DNA from: an uncultured Lachnospiraceae bacterium
GTDB lineage: Bacteria; Bacillota; Clostridia; Lachnospirales; Lachnospiraceae
Assembly: GCA_947631075.1 (NCBI GenBank)
Contig: CANRJU010000083.1
Span: 1-9,832 of the forward strand
Reading direction: 5' to 3'
Length of the DNA: 9,832 nt
Shown here: one piece after another, positions 1-6,997 of the stretch
Layout: each line of letters begins with the position of its first letter
How positions within the stretch are numbered: position 1 is the first letter of the stretch
Program-made: the position numbers and the translations under genes
Notes under the pieces: model-generated
What the model was told of the DNA's origin: nothing
The model's database searches: none
The model's input: only the letters and a program-made list of their open reading frames with translations

Positions 1-3000
1 GGAAAGGAAGTAATGGTGCTTGAAACGTCTTGGGCGTTCAGCAACAGCGACTTTGACGGCTTCACCATCAACGAGGGGGACTATCTGGCTCTTCTGGAAG
101 AAGACCGGACTTTGAAAGTAGAGGTGGATTCAAGCAGCGTAGTGGCAGATGTGGAGACGGTCAGTTTTCAGTGGTATGAGGATGATCAGCCGATTGAAGG
201 GGCGGACGGGATGACATATACAATCCCGGAAAGACACAATGCCGGAACCTATTATTTTTACTGCAGGGTAACCAATACATCCAGGGAAGATCATACTATT
301 CAGAAGTCAAAAGACAGTGAGAAGGCCGAGGTGAAAATTAACAGAATCCAGCCGAAGATAGATGATGTGACCTACAAGATTCCCAAAGAATTGTGGTATA
401 CGGCAGCGGAGCATGTTATCCCGGTTGAGGCAAAAGATGAAATCGAGGGCCTGGGTCAGGTGGCTATTCAGGCGACGCGCGCGGGTCTGTCCAGTGACTT
501 GAAATCGGTGGGCACCTATAATCTGGAACTGTCTTTCAAAGGCGGAATAAACTATGAAGCTGCAAAAATATCATTAGATGAGACCGTGACGATCAAGCGC
601 CTCGAGACGCCCGCCAATGCCTATACAATCAGAGGAACCAAGGGAAATGAAAAGGACGGAACACAGTGGTATACAACCGATGTGATGATTTATCCGAGAA
701 CCGGTTACCAGATTGGAACAAAAGAAGACGGCGATTTTCTGGATGTTCTCACATACAGTGAAAATCAAGAGGATCCGTTGTATCCTGAGGCAGTCTATCT
801 GAAACAGAAAAGTACCGGGGCTGTCACGGAAAAAATTGCGATTGATAAATTCCGCGTTGACACAACTCCTCCTACCGGAGAGTTCCATATCAATGGAAAA
901 AAGCTGGAGCCGGCCGAAGGAGATGGAGCCATTTATTGTAACAACACCGCGGGCATTACGATTGAGCCGACGGGAGACGGATTGTGCTCAAAGGAGGACG
1001 TGGAGTGTTCCTGGTATGTGTCGCCCAGGCTGCTGAGCAATCCAAACACCGCGTCAAGATGGACGTCTGGCAAAGAGGTGGCTGTGGAGGAGAGCAGAGA
1101 GCGATTTTATCTCTATGCCAGATTGGTGGATCAGGCGGGAAATAAAGGCTATATTTCCACCGCCGAGATTATCGTTGATAAGGAATTTCCTCAGATCTTT
1201 TGCGAGGGAAAGAAGCTGAAGGACAATAGGACATATATTGCCGATGAAAAGACATTTACCGCAGAGGACGAGAACCTGAAAAGCTTTAAGCATCAGAAAA
1301 ACGGCGATGAACAGGAAGTGACGGTGGAGGGAAATTCCTTTACACTCGTCAGTCCGGCGCAGGAAGGCGGTTCTGCGGAATATACAATTATAGCGGTAGA
1401 TAAGGCAGGAAATGAAACAAAGGTGGAGCACGTCACGCTGACCGATCCGGTGGATGATGTGACCGTGAGCAGCATGGATTTTGGCACGCTGACCTACGGA
1501 GACGCGACGGATGGACTTGCAAAGGAGCTGACTTTGACCAAAGGAGCCGACTATAATATTGAAGAGGATCCGGTTATTGAGTCTGTGAATGCGCTGCCGG
1601 ACGAGAAGGGAGGAGAGTATTTTGATCTCGCGGGGGACAGCGCGTCCGGGTATACGATCTGCCCGAAGCCGGGGCTGCACGCCGGAGAATATGAAAATAC
1701 TTTCCGTATTCACTACAGTGGCACGGAAACAGAATCTTCAATAAAATTTACTGCCCATGTGACAATAGAAAAGGCAGATCTCACCGTAACTTATACGGGT
1801 CACACAGCGTATTACCACACGATACCGGATTTCACGCCCTATCTGGAAGTGACCGGGTTTGCAAATGGAGATACGGCGGAGAGCGTGCGTGAGGCGGAGA
1901 AGGAAGCATTTGACAGCGCTGTGGGCGTGGAGTACAACGGAGACGACGGGCTTCCTAAGCGCGCTATGGTTACGGATCCTCTTGTCATGCCGAAGACAGG
2001 CGGAGAGACGAGGGATTATGTGATAAGTACAGCAAATTCCGGTACCCTGACTGTGGAGCGCCGGACAGCGGAGCGGGGAAAGCAGTACACGCTTGACGGC
2101 CTCGAGGGCCGGGACGGCTGGTTCAACTCCGAGGTCTCGGTGAGCCCGGTGAGGGAGAGTACCGACGAGGCGCCGGAGGGCTATGTTATCAGCAGCACGA
2201 CAGAGGACGGCGCCTACAGCGAGGAGGCCTTTCAGCCGGGGAACTGGAAGGAGGAGACTGGCGAGGAGCAGACGGCGCAGTTCTATCTGATGAACAAGAG
2301 CACCGGCGAGATTTTCTCCCAGTCCTCAGAAACCATCAAGATTGACAAGACGCCGCCGTATCTGCAGGAAGAGCAGGGCATTTACGCGGCAGATCAGTGG
2401 TGGAGGGAATTTGTAAACGCAGTGACATTTAACAAGTTCTTCAACGACACGATGCAGGTAGACATCAGCGCGACGGACGACCTCAGCGGAATTGATGAAG
2501 AGATGGGTATTCAGTACTATGTGGCCAATGAGCCCGTGGAGCTTGCATGGCTGCAGGGAGATGAGGTTCCCTGGCAGACCGGAGATTCCTTTTTCCTGGA
2601 ACCGGATGATTGGGGGAAGAAGATTGTATATGCCAAAATCACCGACCGATCCGGCCTGTCGCTCTATCTGTCCACCGATGGACTGCTCATGGACAACAAG
2701 CCGCCTGCCATCGAGGTAGTCAAGGATGGTGAGGAGTATATAACAGAAGTAAAGGAGATTCTGGTGTCCGACAGCAATCTCATCGAGACTACGCTGTACG
2801 AGGGCACGGATACGATGCAGGAAGGAAAGTCCTATCCAGTGGAAAATGGTGAGAGCCATATCACGATTGAATGCCCGGAGGAGGGATCGAAGACCTATAC
2901 CATCGTGGCAAAGGACGGCTCCTATAATATGTCGGAAAAGACATTTACGATTACAAAGCCGATTTACAATATCAAAGCGGAGAAGATATATCTCAGCGAG

Positions 3001-4920
3001 GTGACATACGGGTATACCGGCGCTCCTTCCGCCCGGGTGACATGGAAGAACAAGGCGGACGCCAATGCGGACGCCACGGTTTCGGATGTGGCGCTGAGCG
3101 ACGCGAACAATTTCGCGGTGACAAAAGAGGGCGACGGATATATAATTTCCGCGAAGCCGAATCTTCCCGCCGGAAATTACAGCACGCAGGTCACTCTGAC
3201 CTACAACGGGAAGAAAGTGGAGGAGACCACGGCTGCTTTTTCCGTGAAAAAAGCGATGCTGAACGCAAGATATCTCGGAGAAAACGTGTACTACAATATG
3301 ACGCCGGATCTTCAGAACACCATTCAGGTGACAGGATTTGTGGGTTCGGAAAATGCTTCCACCGCTTCCGGCTATGTGGCTCCGGTCCTTGCGTTTAAGG
3401 GAGCGGCCAAGGAGACCCGCTCGTTAGAGCCTTCCGGCGGAGCGGCGGACAATTATAAGTTCCTATACCAGAAAGGAGTTCTTGCCGTTACCAGGCGTGA
3501 AGCCAGGGCTGGCGTGAGCGGCCAGTACGACATCACCGGCGACATGACGGATACCGGATGGTATTCTTCCCAGATCCGCCTTGCGCCCAAAGAGGGATTC
3601 GTGTTCTCCATGGATGAGGACGGCGTGGATCTGAAGGATGAATTTGTCCTCGATCAGGACACTGACGCGGGACTGCTCCGGTTCTATGTGATGAACCGGA
3701 CGACCCATGAAATTTACAGGCAAAGCGTTCTGGAGTACAAGATGGACCGGGTAGTTCCGGCGCTGCAGGGCATTACGGACGGCGGCGAGTATACCGCCAA
3801 TACGATGGATGTTGTGGTGCAGGATGATTACCTGTCCAACGTGACGGTAAATGGAGAGCCCCAGCCCGTAACCGGCAGTCGGTCGGTTGTCACCCTCCGG
3901 GCGGACCAGGAGCGGACGGCGTTTGTCATTGTGGCCACGGATTATGCCGGAAACGCCGCAAGCGCCAGCATTACGCTGAACCAGCCGGAAAAGCTTCCGG
4001 TGGCTGACGACGAGTGGGAAGGCTTTGAGGACGAGGAGCCCGCGAAGCCAACCGCCACGCCGAAGCCGGGCGCTTCTACTCAGGTGTCGTCGGGAAGCAC
4101 GACGTCGGAGGAGGACGACGGAACTGTAAAGAAGAAAGTAAAGATAAAGAAGGGCGCGCCGGAGACGGCGATTACCACTAAGACGTCCCAGATTGCGGAG
4201 GCTGTTCTCAGCGCGGGAGAGCAAAAGGCGGTGTCCCAGGGAAGCAACGCCAATGTGGAAATTCAGGTCAGCAGCATTGACAGCGCCGTGAGCCAGGCGG
4301 ATAAGGAATTGATTATTTCCCATTTAAATGGTTATACTGTGGGAGAATATCTGGATCTTACCCTGTGGAAGACGGTGGGAAGCAGCGATCCCAAGCAGGT
4401 GCACAAGATCAGCGATCCGCTGGCGGTCACCATTACCATTCCGGGATCGCTGCGGAGAAACAGCGCCTCCTCGGAGCGCAGATACGCGATTATCCGCATA
4501 CATAATGGAGCGGCCGTGCTCCTGAAGGATCAGGATTTTGCGGCCAACACCATAACATTTTACACGGATCGCTTCTCCACCTACGCGCTGGTCTACAAGG
4601 ACGTGCAGAGTGAGGTGACGGAGGGAAGCGGCGGCTCCGTAGGCGTAAAACGGGCGGACACCAGTACGGGAAGCGGCGGCTCTGCCGGAAAGGTGACGGT
4701 GAGCAAAAAATCGTCCGCCCCCGATTCCTCTTATGTGATAGAGGATGATTCGGTCTCCCTGCAGGCGAAGGATATAGAGGACAGCCGTCATGAGCTGACG
4801 CCCGAGATGGGAGACGATACGCCGGTGGATCTGCTGTTTATGCTGATGGCCGCGGCGCTGGCTGTCATGCTTGCGGCGGGCGCGCTGCGTTTCAGAACCG
4901 GCAGAATCAAAAAACAGTGA
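1..4920 (+). CDS. Large modular Ig-like/MBG-type cell-surface protein, 5' end outside window
   Basis: This is the C-terminal 1,635 or more residues of a secreted, membrane-anchored surface protein. The frame stays open to base 1 (Gly-Lys-Glu-Val before the ATG at 13) and no signal peptide follows that ATG, so the true start is probably upstream, although GGAAAGGAAG before it resembles a ribosome site. Numbering from that Met: an Ig-like domain at about 30-108 (FQWYEDDQPIEGA, then GTYYFYCRV), an MBG-like domain at about 112-200, then unit 1 (204-691), unit 2 (692-1171) and a shortened unit 3 (1172-1328). Next come an acidic, Pro/Thr/Lys-rich linker (about 1332-1382), a globular domain (about 1383-1530) ending in a FSTYALVYKD strand, a Gly/Ser linker, the sequence TPEMGDD at 1596-1602, a membrane helix (about 1607-1626) and a basic tail (RFRTGRIKKQ). 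Related modules are common in Lachnospiraceae surface proteins, where adhesion is usually assumed. No enzymatic motif is visible, so the ligand and role are unknown. Confidence 0.85.
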   Translation, partial: GKEVMVLETSWAFSNSDFDGFTINEGDYLALLEEDRTLKVEVDSSSVVADVETVSFQWYEDDQPIEGADGMTYTIPERHNAGTYYFYCRVTNTSREDHTIQKSKDSEKAEVKINRIQPKIDDVTYKIPKELWYTAAEHVIPVEAKDEIEGLGQVAIQATRAGLSSDLKSVGTYNLELSFKGGINYEAAKISLDETVTIKRLETPANAYTIRGTKGNEKDGTQWYTTDVMIYPRTGYQIGTKEDGDFLDVLTYSENQEDPLYPEAVYLKQKSTGAVTEKIAIDKFRVDTTPPTGEFHINGKKLEPAEGDGAIYCNNTAGITIEPTGDGLCSKEDVECSWYVSPRLLSNPNTASRWTSGKEVAVEESRERFYLYARLVDQAGNKGYISTAEIIVDKEFPQIFCEGKKLKDNRTYIADEKTFTAEDENLKSFKHQKNGDEQEVTVEGNSFTLVSPAQEGGSAEYTIIAVDKAGNETKVEHVTLTDPVDDVTVSSMDFGTLTYGDATDGLAKELTLTKGADYNIEEDPVIESVNALPDEKGGEYFDLAGDSASGYTICPKPGLHAGEYENTFRIHYSGTETESSIKFTAHVTIEKADLTVTYTGHTAYYHTIPDFTPYLEVTGFANGDTAESVREAEKEAFDSAVGVEYNGDDGLPKRAMVTDPLVMPKTGGETRDYVISTANSGTLTVERRTAERGKQYTLDGLEGRDGWFNSEVSVSPVRESTDEAPEGYVISSTTEDGAYSEEAFQPGNWKEETGEEQTAQFYLMNKSTGEIFSQSSETIKIDKTPPYLQEEQGIYAADQWWREFVNAVTFNKFFNDTMQVDISATDDLSGIDEEMGIQYYVANEPVELAWLQGDEVPWQTGDSFFLEPDDWGKKIVYAKITDRSGLSLYLSTDGLLMDNKPPAIEVVKDGEEYITEVKEILVSDSNLIETTLYEGTDTMQEGKSYPVENGESHITIECPEEGSKTYTIVAKDGSYNMSEKTFTITKPIYNIKAEKIYLSEVTYGYTGAPSARVTWKNKADANADATVSDVALSDANNFAVTKEGDGYIISAKPNLPAGNYSTQVTLTYNGKKVEETTAAFSVKKAMLNARYLGENVYYNMTPDLQNTIQVTGFVGSENASTASGYVAPVLAFKGAAKETRSLEPSGGAADNYKFLYQKGVLAVTRREARAGVSGQYDITGDMTDTGWYSSQIRLAPKEGFVFSMDEDGVDLKDEFVLDQDTDAGLLRFYVMNRTTHEIYRQSVLEYKMDRVVPALQGITDGGEYTANTMDVVVQDDYLSNVTVNGEPQPVTGSRSVVTLRADQERTAFVIVATDYAGNAASASITLNQPEKLPVADDEWEGFEDEEPAKPTATPKPGASTQVSSGSTTSEEDDGTVKKKVKIKKGAPETAITTKTSQIAEAVLSAGEQKAVSQGSNANVEIQVSSIDSAVSQADKELIISHLNGYTVGEYLDLTLWKTVGSSDPKQVHKISDPLAVTITIPGSLRRNSASSERRYAIIRIHNGAAVLLKDQDFAANTITFYTDRFSTYALVYKDVQSEVTEGSGGSVGVKRADTSTGSGGSAGKVTVSKKSSAPDSSYVIEDDSVSLQAKDIEDSRHELTPEMGDDTPVDLLFMLMAAALAVMLAAGALRFRTGRIKKQ
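622..2085 (+). repeat. Surface-protein super-repeat, unit 1
   Basis: Unit 1 covers residues 204-691 of the surface protein. Its modules in order are: A (204-287), starting YTIRG, with a QWYTTDV strand and ending VDTTPP; B (about 287-388), containing an RLVDQAGN loop and ending at IVDKEFP; D (389-480), ending YTIIAVDKAGNETK and then TDP; C (481-583), starting DDVTV and containing FGTLTYGD; and an MBG/YDG-like module (583-691) with VTGFANGD, ending GTLTVERR. The order was read by eye from matching motifs in the units that follow. The repeat is at protein level; the DNA of the copies has diverged. Confidence 0.75.
2086..3525 (+). repeat. Surface-protein super-repeat, unit 2
   Basis: Unit 2 covers residues 692-1171 and keeps the module order of unit 1. 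A starts YTLDGLEGRDGW and ends IDKTPP. B (about 782-893) carries DISATDDLSG and AKITDRSG. D (894-983) starts DNKPP and ends YTIVAKDGSYN and then TKP. C (984-1076) contains SEVTYGYTG and LPAGNYSTQVTLTYNG. The MBG-like module (1077-1171) has IQVTGFVGSEN and ends GVLAVTRRE. The first Tyr of module A is 488 residues after that of unit 1 and 480 residues before that of unit 3. The A module here is much more GC-rich than in unit 1. Confidence 0.75.
3526..3996 (+). repeat. Surface-protein super-repeat, shortened unit 3
   Basis: Unit 3 covers residues 1172-1328. Module A (YDITGDMTDTGWYSSQI to YKMDRVVP) runs straight into a D module (ITDGGEYTANTMDV to FVIVATDYAGNAAS, then NQP). The B module found between A and D in units 1 and 2 is absent, and so are the C and MBG-like modules. 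A single DRVVP junction serves as both the end of A and the start of D, which looks like a clean in-frame loss or a capping arrangement before the linker. Confidence 0.7.
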
Positions 4921-4933
4921 CAATGTATCAGTC

Positions 4934-4940
4934 AGAGAGG
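4934..4940 (+). promoter_or_regulatory. Ribosome binding site deciding the trhA-like start
   Basis: AGAGAGG lies five bases upstream of the ATG at 4946. An earlier in-frame ATG at 4871 lies inside the surface protein gene and would add 25 hydrophilic residues with no family resemblance, so 4946 is the preferred start. Confidence 0.7.
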
Positions 4941-4945
4941 TTGTT

Positions 4946-5629
4946 ATGAAAACAGTCAGGACTTGCCTGCGTGACCGGAAACTCCCGGTCTACACAAAGG
5001 GCGAAGAAATATTTAATATGGTTTCCCACATTGTGGGCGGGGCATTTGCCATTGCGGCGCTGACGCTCTGCGTGATTTTCGCGGCCATTTACAGCGACGC
5101 GTGGGGCGTTGTGGGCGCGGCGATCTACGGCGGTACCATGGTGGTCCTGTACACTATGTCCAGCATATACCACGGCCTGCACAGAAATACGGCCAAAAAG
5201 GTGTTTCAGGTCATCGACCACTGCACGATTTATTTTCTGATCGCGGGGACCTACACGCCGGTGACGCTGGCGGGACTGAGGCCGAATCATCCCGTGTATG
5301 CCTTTGTGCTGTTCGGCATCGTCTGGGCCTGCTGCTTTACGGCGGCGACCCTCACGGCGATTGACTTGAACAAATACAAGCTCCTGTCCATGATCTGTTA
5401 CCTGGCCATGGGGTGGTGCGTGATTTTCTTCATCAAGCCCACGATTGAGTGCCTGGGCGTGGGGGGGACGGTGTTTCTCGTCACGGGAGGACTTGCCTAT
5501 ACGATTGGAGCCATTTTGTACGGAATCGGCAAGAAGAAAAAATATGTGCACTCGGTGTTTCACCTGTTTGTATTAGCGGGGAGTATACTGCATTTTTTCA
5601 TGATCTTATTCTATGTTATTATAAAATAG
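4946..5629 (+). CDS. trhA: Hemolysin III/TrhA family (PAQR-type) membrane protein
   Basis: A 227-residue polytopic membrane protein, close to the usual bacterial family length. The PAQR/hemolysin III metal-site motifs are all present: ExxNxxSH at 21-28, S72-S-I-Y-H76, D91 (IDHCTIYFLIAGTYTP) and the C-terminal H202-S-V-F-H206 followed by H216. Hydrophobic stretches fit seven helices, with a short KKKK segment at 196-199 before the last one. Family knowledge suggests membrane-lipid homeostasis or a metal-dependent hydrolase-like activity; the name hemolysin is historical and does not show toxicity. It starts 25 bases after the surface protein gene and ends 31 bases before fabV, with no hairpin terminator on either side, so it may be the middle gene of a transcript. 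Identification is firm; the biochemical role is not. Confidence 0.92.
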   Translation: MKTVRTCLRDRKLPVYTKGEEIFNMVSHIVGGAFAIAALTLCVIFAAIYSDAWGVVGAAIYGGTMVVLYTMSSIYHGLHRNTAKKVFQVIDHCTIYFLIAGTYTPVTLAGLRPNHPVYAFVLFGIVWACCFTAATLTAIDLNKYKLLSMICYLAMGWCVIFFIKPTIECLGVGGTVFLVTGGLAYTIGAILYGIGKKKKYVHSVFHLFVLAGSILHFFMILFYVIIK

Positions 5630-5660
5630 ATGGGAAATACGAAATAAACGGAGGTCAATC

Positions 5661-6815
5661 ATGGTAGTAGAACCAAAGGTAAAAGGATTTATCTGTACGA
5701 CGGCGCATCCGGCGGGGTGCGAGGAGAGTGTCAGAAGGCAGATCGCATATTGCAAGGAAAAGGGAACCGTCGAGGGCCCGAAAAAGGTGCTGGTAATCGG
5801 CGCGTCCACGGGCTACGGGCTGGCCAGCCGCATTGCCGTGACATACGGTTACGGGGCGGATACGATCGGGGTGTCGTTTGAAAAAGAGGCCACGGGCAAG
5901 AGGACGGCCACGGCCGGCTGGTACAATACGGCAGCCTTTGAGAAAATGGCGGCGCAGGACGGACACTATGTGAAATCCTTTAACGGAGACGGTTTTTCAA
6001 AAGAAATGAAAGAGCAGGTCATTGAGACGATCCGCAGCGACTGGGGACAGGCGGACATGGTGGTGTACAGCATGGCGGCGCCGAGAAGGACGCTGGCGGA
6101 CGGCACGACGGTTTCCAGCGTGTTAAAGACTGTGGGCGAGGCATTTACCAACAAGACGATTAACCTGAAAAATAATGAAATCACAGAAGTGACCGTGCCA
6201 GTGGCGACGGACGAGGAAGTTCAGAACACCATCAAGGTCATGGGCGGCGAGGACTGGGAGGACTGGATTCGCGCGCTCTTTGATGCGGGTGTATTGGCGG
6301 ACAACGCGGTCACGCTTGCCTATTCCTACATCGGCCCGGTGGTGACGCATCCCATTTACAAGGACGGCAGCATCGGCCAGGCCAAAAAGCACTTGTATAA
6401 CACATCGGTAAAGCTGACCGAGGAGTTTGCGGACCGGGGACTGAAGGCGTACATCTCGGTCAACAAGGCGCTCGTGACGCAGAGCAGCGCGGCGATTCCC
6501 ATTGTGCCGCTCTACATCTCGTTAGTGTACCAGGTGATGAAAAAAGAGGGACTTCACGAGGGGTGCATCGAGCAGATGTATCGTCTTTTTACTGATAAGC
6601 TGCCGAAAAAGGAAGTGGACGAGGCGGGACAGTTCCGGCTGGACGACTGGGAGCTAAAAGACAGCGTGCAGAATCAGATCGCCGCCGTCTGGGACAAGGT
6701 GACCACGAAGAATATAAAAGAGTATGGCGACATAGACGGGTTCTGGGAGGATTTCTATCAGATGTTCGGCTTCCGCTATGACAACGTGGATTACAGCGCG
6801 GACGTGGAAATTTAA
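5661..6815 (+). CDS. fabV: NADH-dependent trans-2-enoyl-ACP/CoA reductase, FabV/TER family
   Basis: A 384-residue cytosolic reductase that saturates the trans-2 double bond of enoyl-ACP or enoyl-CoA with NADH. The start has a GGAGG at 5650-5654, six bases before the ATG, and a typical family N-terminus (PKVKGFICTTAHPAGC). The cofactor-binding loop G47-ASTGYG follows the strand KKVLVIG. The catalytic Tyr-x8-Lys is Y233 to K242, inside YSYIGPVVTHPIYKDGSIG, and the C-terminus ends with the family-like FRYDNVDYSADVEI. Length is slightly under the common 390-400 residues but nothing seems missing. In this family the same fold serves either fatty-acid synthesis (FabV, typically refractory to triclosan) or butyrate-type crotonyl-CoA reduction (TER). 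No fatty-acid or butyrate genes sit nearby, so the physiological substrate is open. Confidence 0.93.
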   Translation: MVVEPKVKGFICTTAHPAGCEESVRRQIAYCKEKGTVEGPKKVLVIGASTGYGLASRIAVTYGYGADTIGVSFEKEATGKRTATAGWYNTAAFEKMAAQDGHYVKSFNGDGFSKEMKEQVIETIRSDWGQADMVVYSMAAPRRTLADGTTVSSVLKTVGEAFTNKTINLKNNEITEVTVPVATDEEVQNTIKVMGGEDWEDWIRALFDAGVLADNAVTLAYSYIGPVVTHPIYKDGSIGQAKKHLYNTSVKLTEEFADRGLKAYISVNKALVTQSSAAIPIVPLYISLVYQVMKKEGLHEGCIEQMYRLFTDKLPKKEVDEAGQFRLDDWELKDSVQNQIAAVWDKVTTKNIKEYGDIDGFWEDFYQMFGFRYDNVDYSADVEI

Positions 6816-6861
6816 GAGGGGAGATTTTTTCCATAATAATAAAGAAAAAATAACTAAGAGC

Positions 6862-6910
6862 AAAAAAACTGCCGGCTTGCGAGATCGGATTCGCAAATCG
6901 GCAGCTTTTG
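6862..6910. terminator. Bidirectional intrinsic terminator between convergent genes
   Basis: The stem is CTGCCG (6869-6874) with CGGCAG (6899-6904), a 2x2 internal loop, then TTGCGA (6877-6882) with TCGCAA (6891-6896), and an 8-base loop. On the plus strand it is followed by CTTTTGCTTTATTTTG; on the minus strand by seven T. It lies 54 bases after the fabV stop and 94 bases after the aspartokinase stop, so it can serve both convergent genes. Confidence 0.88.
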
Positions 6911-6938
6911 CTTTATTTTGTCTGAAAAAGGCTCGCCC

Positions 6939-6964
6939 TGCGCGGAGCAGGCCGCTGCTGCGCA
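6939..6964 (-). other. Second GC-rich hairpin downstream of aspartokinase
   Basis: TGCGC (6939-6943) pairs with GCGCA (6960-6964), and AGCAG (6946-6950) with CTGCT (6955-6959), with a GG bulge and a GCCG loop. On the minus strand a run of five T follows only about nine bases later, so it may be a weak first terminator or a transcript 3'-end stabiliser for aspartokinase. The main terminator lies further on at 6862-6910. Confidence 0.5.
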
Positions 6965-6997
6965 CGGACGGGAGAACAGTTTTTTTACTGTGAAATT

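Noticed and set aside
13..15. True start codon of the surface protein at 13
   Set aside because: GGAAAGGAAG lies just upstream, but the frame is open to base 1 and no signal peptide follows, while the protein ends in a membrane anchor. An upstream start is more likely.
3463..4923. Long minus-strand open frames opposite the surface protein
   Set aside because: They are Arg/His/Leu-rich antisense shadows of a well-supported coding frame, with no domain motif or ribosome site.
4928..5563. 211-codon minus-strand frame opposite the hemolysin III-type gene
   Set aside because: Its product is an unstructured Arg/His-rich chain, whereas the plus strand encodes all family motifs.
5597..5625. Separate promoter for fabV inside the end of the trhA-like gene
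   Set aside because: TATAAA at 5620-5625 is fair, but the only -35 candidate (TTCATG) is poor, so it is not supported over read-through.
6976..6992. ACAGT-T7-ACTGT mini-hairpin after aspartokinase
   Set aside because: A five-base AT-rich stem with a loop made of the T-run itself is too weak to call.
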